Assembly: GCF_015694345.1 (NCBI RefSeq)
Contig: NZ_JADQDC010000002.1
Location: 248,001 to 312,000 of the forward strand
Source of the DNA: Novosphingobium jiangmenense
GTDB taxonomy: Bacteria; Pseudomonadota; Alphaproteobacteria; Sphingomonadales; Sphingomonadaceae
DNA: 64,000 nt
Direction: 5' to 3'
Numbering within the stretch: the first letter of the stretch is position 1; the number at the start of each line of letters is the position of its first letter. The notes below the pieces were generated by a model. That model was not told the origin of the DNA. It did not search any database and worked only from the letters and a program-made list of their open reading frames with translations. Below are positions 19,556 through 27,672 of this stretch, in pieces. Position numbers and translations under genes: made by a program.

Positions 19556-20616
19556 TTTCTCGAAAATCCGTCTTGTCCGATGAATCTGCCCAGCGTCTGG
19601 GCGGTGAAATCAACCATGGGGACGACGCGCGCATAATTCAACCGCGTTGGCCCGATCACGCCGACCACGCCGACCACCCGCCCGTCGCTGTCGCGCCATG
19701 GCGAGGCGATCACCGAAGAGCCCGAAAGCGAGAACAACCGGTTCTCGCTGCCGATGAAGATCCGCGTCGCCTGCGCCTCGCGCGCCGCATCGAGCACCCG
19801 CGCGATCGCCTCGGCGCTTTCCAGCTCTTCCAGAAGTTGCCGCACGCGTTCGATGTCGCTCAATGCCGCCTCGTCGAGCAGATTGGCCTGCCCGCGCACG
19901 ACCATCACCGGCCGCGCTGCCGCGTCCTGCGTCCACACCACCAGCCCGCGCTGCACGAGATCGGCGCTGGCCGCATCCAGCGCGGTCCGCCCGCCGACGA
20001 TCTCCGCCCGGACCAGCCCTGAAGCCTCACCAAGCGTGCGCCCATGCAACCGGCTCGTCAGGTAATTGCCTGCCTGCTCCAGCACCGCCGCACCGACCGG
20101 CTCGGGCAAGTCGATGATCCGGTTCTCGATCCCGCCATCCTCACTGACCAGCACCGCCAGCGCCCGCACCGGCGACAAGGGCACGAACGAAATCTGCACC
20201 AGTCGCGGCTCGCGCTTGGGCACCATCACCACCGCAGCCCCCGCCGAAAGCTCGGACAGCGCCGAACTCGCCGCCGCCAGCGCATTCTCGATGGTCCCGC
20301 CATGGGCCAGCCCGCGCTCGATCTGAGCGCGCTCGGCCACCGTCGGCTCGGCCACCTGCATGATCCCGTCGACGAACAGCCGCAGCCCCACCTCGGTCGG
20401 CATCCGCCCCGCGCTGGTATGCGGCGCGGCGAGCAGTCCGGCGTCCTGCAACTCCTGCAACACCGACCGGATTGACGCAGGCGAAAGATTCACGCCCCCC
20501 GAACCGGCAAGCGCCTTTGACCCCATCGGCTGCCCGCTGGCGATGTAACCCTCCACCACGAGACGGAAAATCTCGCGCGCGCGGTCGGTCAGATCGGAAA
20601 GGTTCGGGCCGTGCAT
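19552..20616 (-). CDS. hrcA: heat-inducible transcription repressor HrcA
   Basis: Repressor of chaperone genes that binds CIRCE elements. The 354-residue protein has an N-terminal winged helix (SPASIRSVLQELQDAGLLAAPHTSAGRMPTE, quoted in part: residues about 45-75) and the HrcA-specific dimerisation and GAF-like domain ending VDFTAQTLGRFIG. No CIRCE site occurs near hrcA-grpE or dnaK here, so the target is presumably groESL elsewhere. A weak sigma-32-like CTTG-N17-ATTAGAT lies just upstream on the minus strand (20651-20621) and would give a very short leader. It is divergent from rph. Confidence 0.95.
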   Translation of the reverse strand: MHGPNLSDLTDRAREIFRLVVEGYIASGQPMGSKALAGSGGVNLSPASIRSVLQELQDAGLLAAPHTSAGRMPTEVGLRLFVDGIMQVAEPTVAERAQIERGLAHGGTIENALAAASSALSELSAGAAVVMVPKREPRLVQISFVPLSPVRALAVLVSEDGGIENRIIDLPEPVGAAVLEQAGNYLTSRLHGRTLGEASGLVRAEIVGGRTALDAASADLVQRGLVVWTQDAAARPVMVVRGQANLLDEAALSDIERVRQLLEELESAEAIARVLDAAREAQATRIFIGSENRLFSLSGSSVIASPWRDSDGRVVGVVGVIGPTRLNYARVVPMVDFTAQTLGRFIGQDGFSRK

Positions 20617-20693
20617 GGTGACAATCTAATCCACGCTCTTGCAGGCTCAAGCCCGATGCGCCAGAGGCTGGCCAAACTTTTGAGGGAAAATCC

Positions 20694-21410
20694 ATGCGAC
20701 CTTCCGGCCGTGCGCCCGATGAAATGCGCCCCATCATCATTGAAACCGCCTTCACCAAGCACGCTGAAGGTTCGGTCCTGATCTGCTTCGGCGATACCAA
20801 GGTGCTCGTCACCGCCTCGGTGGAAGAGCGTGTGCCGCCGTTCCTGCGCGGCAAGGGCGAAGGCTGGGTCACGGCGGAATACTCGATGCTCCCCCGCGCC
20901 ACCCACACGCGCGGCAGCCGCGAGGCCGCGAAGGGCAAGCAGTCGGGCCGCACCCAGGAAATCCAGCGCCTGATCGGCCGCAGCTTGCGCGCCGTCACCG
21001 ATCTCAAGAAGCTCGGCGAACGCCAGATCACCTTGGACTGCGACGTGATCCAGGCCGACGGCGGCACCCGCACCGCCTCGATCTCCGGCGCATGGGTCGC
21101 CCTGCGCCTCGCCGTGCAGAAGCTTATGGCCAGCGGGGCGATCAAGGAAGATCCGCTGACCGAAAAGGTCGCCGCGATCTCCTGCGGCATCGTAAACGGC
21201 CAGCCGGTGCTCGACCTTGACTACATCGAGGATTCCTCGGCAGACGCTGACGCCAACTTCGTCCTGATCGAAGGCGGCAAGATCGCCGAAGCACAGGCCA
21301 CCGCCGAAGGCGCGACCTACGACGAGGAAGGCCTCCTGCGCCTCCTCCGCCTCGCCCGCATCGGCTGCAACGAGATCTTCGCAGCGCAGGAAAAGGCGGT
21401 TCGCGGCTAA
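20694..21410 (+). CDS. rph: ribonuclease PH
   Basis: Phosphorolytic 3'-5' exoribonuclease that trims tRNA 3' ends. At 238 residues it has the standard length, with [13 protein letters not shown] at the N-terminus, the phosphate-binding [15 protein letters not shown] region, and the conserved [19 protein letters not shown] core motif, read through residues about 115-133. The start ATG follows GAGGGA. It is the first gene of a rightward group with rdgB, hemW and xerC, although a repeat element separates it from rdgB. Confidence 0.97.
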   Translation: MRPSGRAPDEMRPIIIETAFTKHAEGSVLICFGDTKVLVTASVEERVPPFLRGKGEGWVTAEYSMLPRATHTRGSREAAKGKQSGRTQEIQRLIGRSLRAVTDLKKLGERQITLDCDVIQADGGTRTASISGAWVALRLAVQKLMASGAIKEDPLTEKVAAISCGIVNGQPVLDLDYIEDSSADADANFVLIEGGKIAEAQATAEGATYDEEGLLRLLRLARIGCNEIFAAQEKAVRG

Positions 21411-21464
21411 CCAAAAGAAAAGTCGGCGTTCCCGGCCCACCCCTTCGTCATTCCAGCCCCCTTC

Positions 21465-21533
21465 GTCATTCCCGCGAAGGCGGGAATCCAATAGCACTAC
21501 GCCAGAATGGATCCCCGCCTTCGCGGGGATGAC
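21465..21533. repeat. paired inverted REP-like repeats, copy 2
   Basis: Two 26-bp units at 21465-21490 and 21508-21533 are inverted copies of each other (24 of 26 bases match) around a 17-base spacer. Each is itself a hairpin with the core CCCGCGAAGGCGGG. A degenerate third start lies at 21446-21455. This is the classic paired (BIME-like) form of a dispersed proteobacterial repeat, lying between rph and rdgB, where it may act on mRNA stability. Confidence 0.8.
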
Positions 21534-21550
21534 GAGAAAAAGGACAAGAC

Positions 21551-22219
21551 ATGCCCCGTCTCGGCACCGGCAAGCTGGTCATCGCCACGCACAACGCCGG
21601 AAAGCTCAAGGAAATCCAGGCCCTGCTCGCGCCCTACGGGATCGAGTGCGTGTCCGCAGGCGCGCTCGGCCTGCCGGAGCCGGCCGAGACGGGCACGACC
21701 TTCGTCGAGAACGCGCTGATCAAGGCGCGGGCAGCGGCGGAAGCTTCGCAGATCCCCGCCCTCGCCGACGACTCCGGCTTGTGCGTCGATGCCCTCGGCG
21801 GAGCGCCCGGGGTCTATACGGCGGATTGGGCCGAGGCGGGCAGGTTCGAGGGCGGCCCCGGTCGCGACTGGTACATGGCGATGGGCAAGGTTGAGGGAAA
21901 GCTTGCCGGAGTTGCCGCCGAGTTCGCGAGAGTTGCGGCAGAGTCCGGGGAGAGTCCACGAGAGTTGGATCGCAGTTGCCACTTCGCCTGCGTGCTCGCA
22001 ATCGCATGGCCCGATGGCTCCCACGCCGTCTACGAAGGCCGCGCCCACGGCACTTTGACGTGGCCGCCACGCGGCACTCTGGGCTTCGGCTATGACCCGG
22101 TGTTCGTGCCGCTGGGCGACACGCGCACCTTTGCCGAACTCGATCCTGCCGAAAAGCACGCCATCAGCCACCGCGCCGATGCCTTCGCAAAGCTGGTGGC
22201 AGACCAGTTTTCCGCCTAA
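21551..22219 (+). CDS. rdgB: XTP/dITP pyrophosphatase (RdgB/HAM1)
   Basis: Removes non-canonical purine triphosphates such as XTP and dITP from the nucleotide pool. The 222-residue protein opens with [20 protein letters not shown], has the active-site [20 protein letters not shown] motif, [13 protein letters not shown] and the closing [10 protein letters not shown]. It is slightly longer than E. coli RdgB because of an insertion around residues 110-135. ATG 21551 follows AAGGA. hemW begins 9 bases after the stop. Confidence 0.96.
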   Translation: MPRLGTGKLVIATHNAGKLKEIQALLAPYGIECVSAGALGLPEPAETGTTFVENALIKARAAAEASQIPALADDSGLCVDALGGAPGVYTADWAEAGRFEGGPGRDWYMAMGKVEGKLAGVAAEFARVAAESGESPRELDRSCHFACVLAIAWPDGSHAVYEGRAHGTLTWPPRGTLGFGYDPVFVPLGDTRTFAELDPAEKHAISHRADAFAKLVADQFSA

Positions 22220-22228
22220 GGCTGGCGC

Positions 22229-23380
22229 ATGGCGCTAGCCCTCTACATCCACTGGCCCTTCTGCCTCGCCAAGTGCCCCTACTGCGACTTCAACAGCCAT
22301 GTCCGCGAGCGGACGGACATGTCCGCATGGGAAGCCGCGCTGCTGGCCGACATGCGCCATGAAGCGCAGTTGACCTCGGGCCGGAAGCTCACCTCGATCT
22401 TCTTTGGCGGCGGCACGCCCTCGCTGATGCCGCCCGCGCTGGTTGAGCGCTTGCTGCGCGAAGCGGAAGCGCTGTGGGGCTTCGAACCGGAAATCGAAAT
22501 CACGCTCGAGGCCAATCCAAGTTCGGTCGAGGCTGCGAATTTCAGCGCATTGGCGAGCGCCGGGATCAACCGCGTATCGCTCGGCCTGCAGGCGCTCGAC
22601 GACAAGACACTGAAATTCCTTGGACGACTGCATGACGTCAGCGAAAGCCTCGCCGCGCTTGACGTTGCGCAGCGGAATTTCGCCCGCATCAGCTTTGATC
22701 TGATCTACGCACGGCCCGAGCAGACGCCGGAGCAGTGGCAAGCCGAACTCAACCGCGCTTTAGGTTTCGGCACCGGCCATCTCAGCCTCTACCAACTCAC
22801 GATCGAACCCGGCACCCGCTTCGCCACGCTGGTCCGCGAGGGCAAGTTGACCCCACTCGACGACGATCATGCTGCGGACCTGTTCACCATGACCCGCGAG
22901 ATAACAGCGGCAGCCGGCCTCCCCGCCTACGAGACCAGCAACCACGCCCGCCCCGGCGAGGAGAGCCGCCACAACCTCACCTACTGGCGCTATCAGGACT
23001 ACGTCGGTATCGGCCCCGGCGCGCATGGGCGCAGGCTCGGCACGGCGACGGTGCGACACAAGAAGCCCGAGAACTTCCTGCGCGCGGTGGACGAACTGCG
23101 CCACGGCATCGCCGAGGAACGCGTCCTGATCCCCAGCGATCAGGCGATGGAAGCGGTGCTGATGGGTCTGCGGTTGAACGAGGGCATCAACCCGGCAACG
23201 CTCGCCGCACGCTTCGGCTTTACCGCCAATGACCTGATCGATCCAGCCAAGCGCGAGTTCTACCTGCGCATCGGCCACCTCGCTCAAGACGGCGAACGGC
23301 TGCGCGTCACCGAACAGGGCGCGCCGTTGCTCGAGGCTTTGCTGGCCGAACTCGTCCCCGACACGCTGGTCAGCGCGTGA
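22229..23380 (+). CDS. hemW: radical SAM heme chaperone HemW
   Basis: HemN-like protein now understood as a heme-insertion chaperone rather than a coproporphyrinogen oxidase. The 383 residues have the radical SAM cluster motif CLAKCPYC (Cys12, Cys16, Cys19), the FFGGGTPSLMPP glycine motif, GVNRVSLGLQ-type strand (INRVSLGLQALDD) and the C-terminal HemN domain. It lacks the extra N-terminal cysteine region of true HemN. Its TGA overlaps the GTG of xerC by 4 bases, so the two are coupled. Confidence 0.93.
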   Translation: MALALYIHWPFCLAKCPYCDFNSHVRERTDMSAWEAALLADMRHEAQLTSGRKLTSIFFGGGTPSLMPPALVERLLREAEALWGFEPEIEITLEANPSSVEAANFSALASAGINRVSLGLQALDDKTLKFLGRLHDVSESLAALDVAQRNFARISFDLIYARPEQTPEQWQAELNRALGFGTGHLSLYQLTIEPGTRFATLVREGKLTPLDDDHAADLFTMTREITAAAGLPAYETSNHARPGEESRHNLTYWRYQDYVGIGPGAHGRRLGTATVRHKKPENFLRAVDELRHGIAEERVLIPSDQAMEAVLMGLRLNEGINPATLAARFGFTANDLIDPAKREFYLRIGHLAQDGERLRVTEQGAPLLEALLAELVPDTLVSA

Positions 23381-24270
23381 CGACGGCGGAAATTCTTGAA
23401 GCCTGGAACGCTCATCTGGCGCTCTCGCGCCGCCGCTCTCCGCACACTGTCCGCGCCTACGCCGCCACCGTCGCCCGCCTTCTCCATGCGCTGGAGGGCG
23501 AGCAGGACTGGCAGTCGCTGGCGCGGATCGATGCGGCCACCTTGCGCAACCATCTGGCTGAGCGGCGCGCTGGCGGCCTCGGCAATGTTTCGGCGGCGCG
23601 CGAATTGTCGGCACTCAAGACCTTCATCGCCTTTGCGCGCGAACAGGCGGGCGACATCGACGCAACCCGCCCTCGCCTGCGCGGGCCACGCGTGAAAAAG
23701 GGCCTGCCCCGTCCTGTCACGCCCGATGAGGCAGTGAACCTGGCCGAGACCGTCGCCGAAGATGCCACAGCGCCATGGATCGCCGCCCGCGACCGCGCAG
23801 TATTGCTCCTGCTCTATGGCGGGGGCCTACGCATTGCCGAGGCGCTGGGCCTGAAGGCCGGCGTCCTGCCCTTGGGTGAAACCATGGTCATCACCGGCAA
23901 GGGCGGCCGCCAGCGGGTCGTCCCGATCCTGCCGATCGTGCGCGACGGGGTGGCGGAGTATGCCCGCCTGTGCCCCTGGCCGCTCGACAAGGACCTCCCC
24001 CTGTTCCGTGGCGCCAAGGGCGGCCAGCTTGCGCAAGGCCTTGTCCAGCGTGCGGTGGCCAGAGCCCGCGTGTCGCTCGGCCTGCCGGCAACCGCCACGC
24101 CCCACGCCTTGCGCCATTCGTTCGCCACGCACCTACTGGGCGCGGGCGCGGACTTGCGCTCCCTGCAGGAACTGCTCGGCCACGCCAGCCTGTCCTCGAC
24201 GCAGATCTACACCAAGGTCGATGCGGCAACGTTGCTCGACGTCTACCGCAACGCCCACCCGCGCGCCTGA
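23377..24270 (+). CDS. xerC: tyrosine recombinase XerC
   Basis: Site-specific recombinase of 297 residues that, with XerD, resolves chromosome dimers at dif. The N-terminal SAM-like core-binding domain (1-100) is followed by the catalytic domain with the full pentad: Arg152 (GGGLRIAEAL), Lys175 (TGKGGRQR), His243 and Arg246 (HALRHSFATH), His269 (LLGHASL) and nucleophile Tyr278 (TQIYTKV). The GTG start at 23377 overlaps the hemW stop. Chromosomal housekeeping context and length favour XerC over a phage integrase. Confidence 0.92.
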   Translation: MTTAEILEAWNAHLALSRRRSPHTVRAYAATVARLLHALEGEQDWQSLARIDAATLRNHLAERRAGGLGNVSAARELSALKTFIAFAREQAGDIDATRPRLRGPRVKKGLPRPVTPDEAVNLAETVAEDATAPWIAARDRAVLLLLYGGGLRIAEALGLKAGVLPLGETMVITGKGGRQRVVPILPIVRDGVAEYARLCPWPLDKDLPLFRGAKGGQLAQGLVQRAVARARVSLGLPATATPHALRHSFATHLLGAGADLRSLQELLGHASLSSTQIYTKVDAATLLDVYRNAHPRA

Positions 24271-24274
24271 GGTT

Positions 24275-25009
24275 TTACTTCTTGCCCGCCTTGTCTTCCT
24301 TGAGCTTCTTGTCGGCCCACTCGATGAAGTCCTTGGTGAAGGCATCGCGCAGTTCGGCCTTGGCGGCCTCGACATCCTCGGGCTTCTTGGGCGGGAAGAC
24401 TTCGAGCGGGTTCTTCACCGCGCCGATGGAGATGATCGGCGCCCCGCCCTTGCTGAAATCGCGGAACTGCGTGCCGACGAGCAGGTTGCTGCCGTACATC
24501 ATCGCCTTGAAGTAGAACACGCTGAGCAGGACGAATTCGGCATAGCAGGGGTTGGTGGACGAGGTGATGCGCCGCCCCGCCTTGAGATCGGCGTTGAGCA
24601 GCCTGACCTTGGCCTTGAGTTCAGGATCAGCCTTCACGGCCTCGTTCGAGGGCGTCGGCGGCTCGATGATCACCTTCCAGTCCTGAACGCCGAGGCGGGT
24701 GCGGTAGTTGATCTTCTCAAGCTCGGCCAACTGGATGTCGGGGCCGAGATAGTCCTTCATCAGGCTGTTGACCGAGGCAACCTTGTCCTTGTGGACTTCC
24801 TGGTCCGCCACCGCGCCGACAAGGCCGAAGCCTGACAACAAGCCGCTGTTGAAACCGATGTAGTTCTCGGTGGGGAAGACGTGGAGTTCGCACTCCTGCT
24901 TTGCCGACGTCGCCGGTGCTGCCGGCGCAGCCGCACCCTCCTGCGCCTGCGCCACCTGCGCTTGCGACAGGCACAACGCTGCCACTGCCAAGCCGAAACG
25001 TGCCTTCAT
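24275..25009 (-). CDS. secreted protein of unknown function downstream of a two-component system
   Basis: I do not recognise the family. The 244-residue protein has a signal peptide (MKARFGLAVAALCLSQAQVAQA) and an Ala/Pro linker. The globular part carries two Cys (CELHVFPTEN and NPCYAEFVLL), which could form a disulfide, an amphipathic middle, and a Lys-rich end. ATG 25009 is chosen because AGGGGG stands 8 bases before it. It is the last gene after the PhoP/PhoQ-like pair on the same strand and may be in the same transcript, but an 87-base gap leaves this open. It is convergent with xerC, 4 bases away. Confidence 0.7.
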   Translation of the reverse strand: MKARFGLAVAALCLSQAQVAQAQEGAAAPAAPATSAKQECELHVFPTENYIGFNSGLLSGFGLVGAVADQEVHKDKVASVNSLMKDYLGPDIQLAELEKINYRTRLGVQDWKVIIEPPTPSNEAVKADPELKAKVRLLNADLKAGRRITSSTNPCYAEFVLLSVFYFKAMMYGSNLLVGTQFRDFSKGGAPIISIGAVKNPLEVFPPKKPEDVEAAKAELRDAFTKDFIEWADKKLKEDKAGKK

Positions 25010-25096
25010 CTGCTCTGCCCCCTTCATGCGGCCCATGCCGTCCATGGCGTGGGATCGGGCATTTCGGGAACTCTGGCAAGAGCGTGATGGGCGAAG

Positions 25097-26488
25097 CTAC
25101 TTCACGCTGAGCGAGCGGGGCAGCCGCAGGACCGACAGCAATCCGCCAAGGTCCTCGCTTTCCCTGAGTTCCACCTTGCCGCCATAGATTTCGGCCACAT
25201 CGCGCACGATGGCGAGGCCGAGGCCGGTGCCGGGCTTGCCCGTATCGAGGCGCGCACCGCGATCAAATATGCGTTCGCGTGCGTCCTCGGGGATGCCCAT
25301 GCCATCGTCCTCGACCCAGATTTCGCAGAACTTTGGATCGGCAGGTGCCGCATCGACCGTGATGAACACCGAACCGCCGCCATACTTCGCGGCGTTCTCG
25401 ATCAGGTTGCCGAGGATTTCGTCAAGGTCCTGCCGTTCGATCGAGACTTCCGCTGTGCGGTTGCCGTCCATGTCGAAACGGACGTTGGGATAGAGCCGAA
25501 CCACCGCCCGCTCCACGGCCTCGGCGCTTTCCCATACCTGCGCGCGCGACATGCCCACCGCGCGCCTGCCCACGGCGCGGGCGCGGGCAAGGTGATGGTC
25601 GACCTGCCGCCGCATGACCGCAGCCTCGCGGATCACCGTATCGGCAAGATCGTCGGCCTTGGCCGTTGCCGCGTTCATCACCACCGTAAGCGGGGTCTTG
25701 AGCGCATGGGCCAGATTGCCGGCATGGGTGCGCGCTTCCTCAGCCTGGCGCTCGGAATGTTCGAGCAGGGCATTGAGTTCGACGACAAGTGGCTGGACTT
25801 CCAGCGGCAAGGGCTCGGTCACACGGCTTGCCTCGCCTTCGCGCATGCGGGCGATGGCAAGGCGCACGCGGCGCAAGGGGCCGAGGCCGTAGAAAGTCTG
25901 CAGACCCGCCATGGTGAACAGGCCGAGGCCGAGCGCAAGGAACGACCAGATCAGGATCGAGCGGATCCGCCGGATCTGCGCATCGATCTCGCCACGGCTG
26001 GCGGCGACCTGGAATTCCCACAGCGTATTGGCGCCGGGCAGGATCACCGAACGCTTGATGATGCGCAGCCGTTCGCCTTCGAACTGGTCGGAGTCGGCGA
26101 TCTTCGGATCGACGTAGTTCTGGTCAAGATCGGAGCGGAGCGAGCGGTCCCACAGCGAGCGCGACGGGAAATCCTCGTGCCCCTGCCCGGAAATCTGCCA
26201 GTAAAGACCACTGTTGGGCTCGAGGAAGCGCTGGTCGCCGAGGGGACGGTTGAAAAACACCTCGCCGTCCGGCCCGATCTCGGCCGAGGCGACCATCGCG
26301 GTCAGCATATAGCCAAGCTGTTCGTCGAAGTTGCGTGTGACGAGGCCGGTCAGCGTCTGATCAAGTGCCAGACCGCCGCCGAGCAGCAGCACCGTGATCC
26401 AGCCCGCCGCGATAAGCAGCATGCGCCGCGCCAGCGAGCCGGTGTGCGGCGCTGGCTGCGGCGTTGCGTTGCTGCTCGACTCTAGCAC
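25097..26488 (-). CDS. PhoQ-like sensor histidine kinase
   Basis: Inner-membrane sensor of 463 residues. TM1 is at about 23-43, a periplasmic domain of about 130 residues follows, and TM2 is at 177-197. A HAMP region comes next, then a dimerisation helix with His261 in NLAHALKTPLTVV (the PhoQ-type HALKTPL). The HATPase domain has NLIENAAKYGGG, VEDDGMGIPED and GTGLGLAIV. The GTG start lies 3 bases after the stop of the response regulator, so they form a pair. The input signal is unknown; related systems read divalent cations or envelope stress. Confidence 0.9.
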   Translation of the reverse strand: MLESSSNATPQPAPHTGSLARRMLLIAAGWITVLLLGGGLALDQTLTGLVTRNFDEQLGYMLTAMVASAEIGPDGEVFFNRPLGDQRFLEPNSGLYWQISGQGHEDFPSRSLWDRSLRSDLDQNYVDPKIADSDQFEGERLRIIKRSVILPGANTLWEFQVAASRGEIDAQIRRIRSILIWSFLALGLGLFTMAGLQTFYGLGPLRRVRLAIARMREGEASRVTEPLPLEVQPLVVELNALLEHSERQAEEARTHAGNLAHALKTPLTVVMNAATAKADDLADTVIREAAVMRRQVDHHLARARAVGRRAVGMSRAQVWESAEAVERAVVRLYPNVRFDMDGNRTAEVSIERQDLDEILGNLIENAAKYGGGSVFITVDAAPADPKFCEIWVEDDGMGIPEDARERIFDRGARLDTGKPGTGLGLAIVRDVAEIYGGKVELRESEDLGGLLSVLRLPRSLSVK

Positions 26489-26491
26489 CTA

Positions 26492-27169
26492 TCAGCCGCG
26501 ACCGGGACCAGCCGGATCGTCAAGGCTGTAGCCGAGGCCACGGATCGTGGTGATCACATCGGGGCCAAGCTTCTTGCGGATGCGGGTGACGAAGACTTCG
26601 ATCGTGTTGGAATCGCGGTCGAAATCCTGATCGTAGATGTGCTCGATCAGTTCGGTCCGGCTGACGACCTTGCCCTTGTGGTGGAGCAGGTAGGACAGAA
26701 GCTTGTATTCCTGCGCAGTGAGCTTGACCGGCTCGCCATTCAATGTGACGCGGCCCGAACGGGTATCGAGGCGCACGTCGCCAGCCGTCAGCTCGGACGA
26801 AGAATTGCCCGAGGCACGGCGGATCAGAGCGCGCAGGCGGGCGATCAGTTCCTCGGTCTGGAAGGGCTTGGCGAGATAATCGTCGGCACCGGCATCGAGG
26901 CCGGCAACCTTGTCGGACCAGCTGTCACGCGCGGTCAGCACCAGCACCGGGAACTTGCGTCCTTCCTTGCGCCACATGCCCAGCACGGTCAGGCCGTCGA
27001 TTTCGGGCAGGCCAAGGTCGAGGATAACCGCGTCGTATTCCTCGGTCGAGCCCATGAAGTGCCCGTCCTCGCCATCGACCGAAAGATCGACGGCATAGCC
27101 GTTCTGTTCGAGCGTGTTCTTGAGCTGCTTGCCGAGCGTGGGTTCGTCCTCGACGATCAGAATGCGCAT
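26492..27169 (-). CDS. OmpR/PhoP-family response regulator
   Basis: DNA-binding regulator of 225 residues. A receiver domain has Asp8/Glu7 in VEDEP and phospho-acceptor Asp51 in VILDLGLPEIDG. The C-terminal winged helix (about 125-220) contains LTAQEYKLLSYLLHHKGKVV and TRIRKKLG. It precedes its kinase by 3 bases and follows a PepSY-domain gene. Two identical 11-base direct repeats (27202-27212, 27228-27238) stand just upstream and could be its own binding sites. Confidence 0.92.
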   Translation of the reverse strand: MRILIVEDEPTLGKQLKNTLEQNGYAVDLSVDGEDGHFMGSTEEYDAVILDLGLPEIDGLTVLGMWRKEGRKFPVLVLTARDSWSDKVAGLDAGADDYLAKPFQTEELIARLRALIRRASGNSSSELTAGDVRLDTRSGRVTLNGEPVKLTAQEYKLLSYLLHHKGKVVSRTELIEHIYDQDFDRDSNTIEVFVTRIRKKLGPDVITTIRGLGYSLDDPAGPGRG

Positions 27170-27201
27170 CTCTTGCCCCTTGTTGCGCGCGTTGGCGCCA
27201 T

Positions 27202-27238
27202 AACCTGAACGGCTAGATGGGGCGGGAAACCTGAACGG
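27202..27238 (-). promoter_or_regulatory. direct repeats upstream of the response regulator gene
   Basis: CCGTTCAGGTT occurs twice on the minus strand (27212-27202 and 27238-27228), 26 bases start to start and 33-59 bases upstream of the response regulator ATG. OmpR-family proteins bind direct repeats, so this is a plausible autoregulatory site. A TTCA-N7-TTCA pair also lies upstream of the PepSY gene. Confidence 0.45.
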
Positions 27239-27265
27239 TCAAGGAACTGGCGCGAAAGCTTGCGT

Positions 27266-27562
27266 TCAGCGGCTTTCGCCAAGGACCTGCCCGGTGCGCG
27301 CGTCAACATCCACGAACATGACCCTGCCATCGCGGATGAACTTCAGACGATAGACCATTGCCGAAGGATCATATTCCGGGCCAAGGTATTGCATACCCGG
27401 CTTGGTCGGCAGCACGCGGCGTTCGATATCTCGCAGCGAGCGCACGTTGCCTGCGCGCAGGTCGCGGCGGGCCTCGTTCTGCTCGTCAGGCCGCTGCTGG
27501 GCATGCGAGGTGACGGGCAGGAGAGCCAGCGATGCGGCAAGAAGGGCAATGGCGCGGTTCAT
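27266..27562 (-). CDS. periplasmic PepSY-domain protein
   Basis: Secreted protein of 98 residues. It has a signal peptide (MNRAIALLAASLALLPVTSHA), then a short charged region and one PepSY domain (LGPEYDPSAMVYRLKFIRDG, then VMFVDVDARTGQVLG). PepSY proteins are often regulators or targets of the two-component systems they neighbour. Here it is 96 bases upstream of the response regulator on the same strand, in keeping with that pattern. ATG 27562 begins the signal peptide; a start at 27577 is also in frame. Confidence 0.82.
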   Translation of the reverse strand: MNRAIALLAASLALLPVTSHAQQRPDEQNEARRDLRAGNVRSLRDIERRVLPTKPGMQYLGPEYDPSAMVYRLKFIRDGRVMFVDVDARTGQVLGESR

Positions 27563-27672
27563 GATGTGCGCATGCATAAGCAGGAGCCATTGAACAAGCG
27601 GTGAATGCGAAGCGGCGTTATTGTTCAGCGTCGGGCGTTGCGTGGCCGCAACGGTGCGGCTAAGCGCGCGGC

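Noticed and set aside
19552..20693. CIRCE element for HrcA
   Set aside because: No TTAGCACTC-N9-GAGTGCTAA or close variant is seen before hrcA, grpE or dnaK.
21443..21536. CRISPR-like repeats
   Set aside because: Only one inverted pair with a single spacer; no array and no cas genes.
23377..24270. Phage or island integrase
   Set aside because: Tight coupling to hemW, no att-like repeats nearby and housekeeping neighbours favour XerC.
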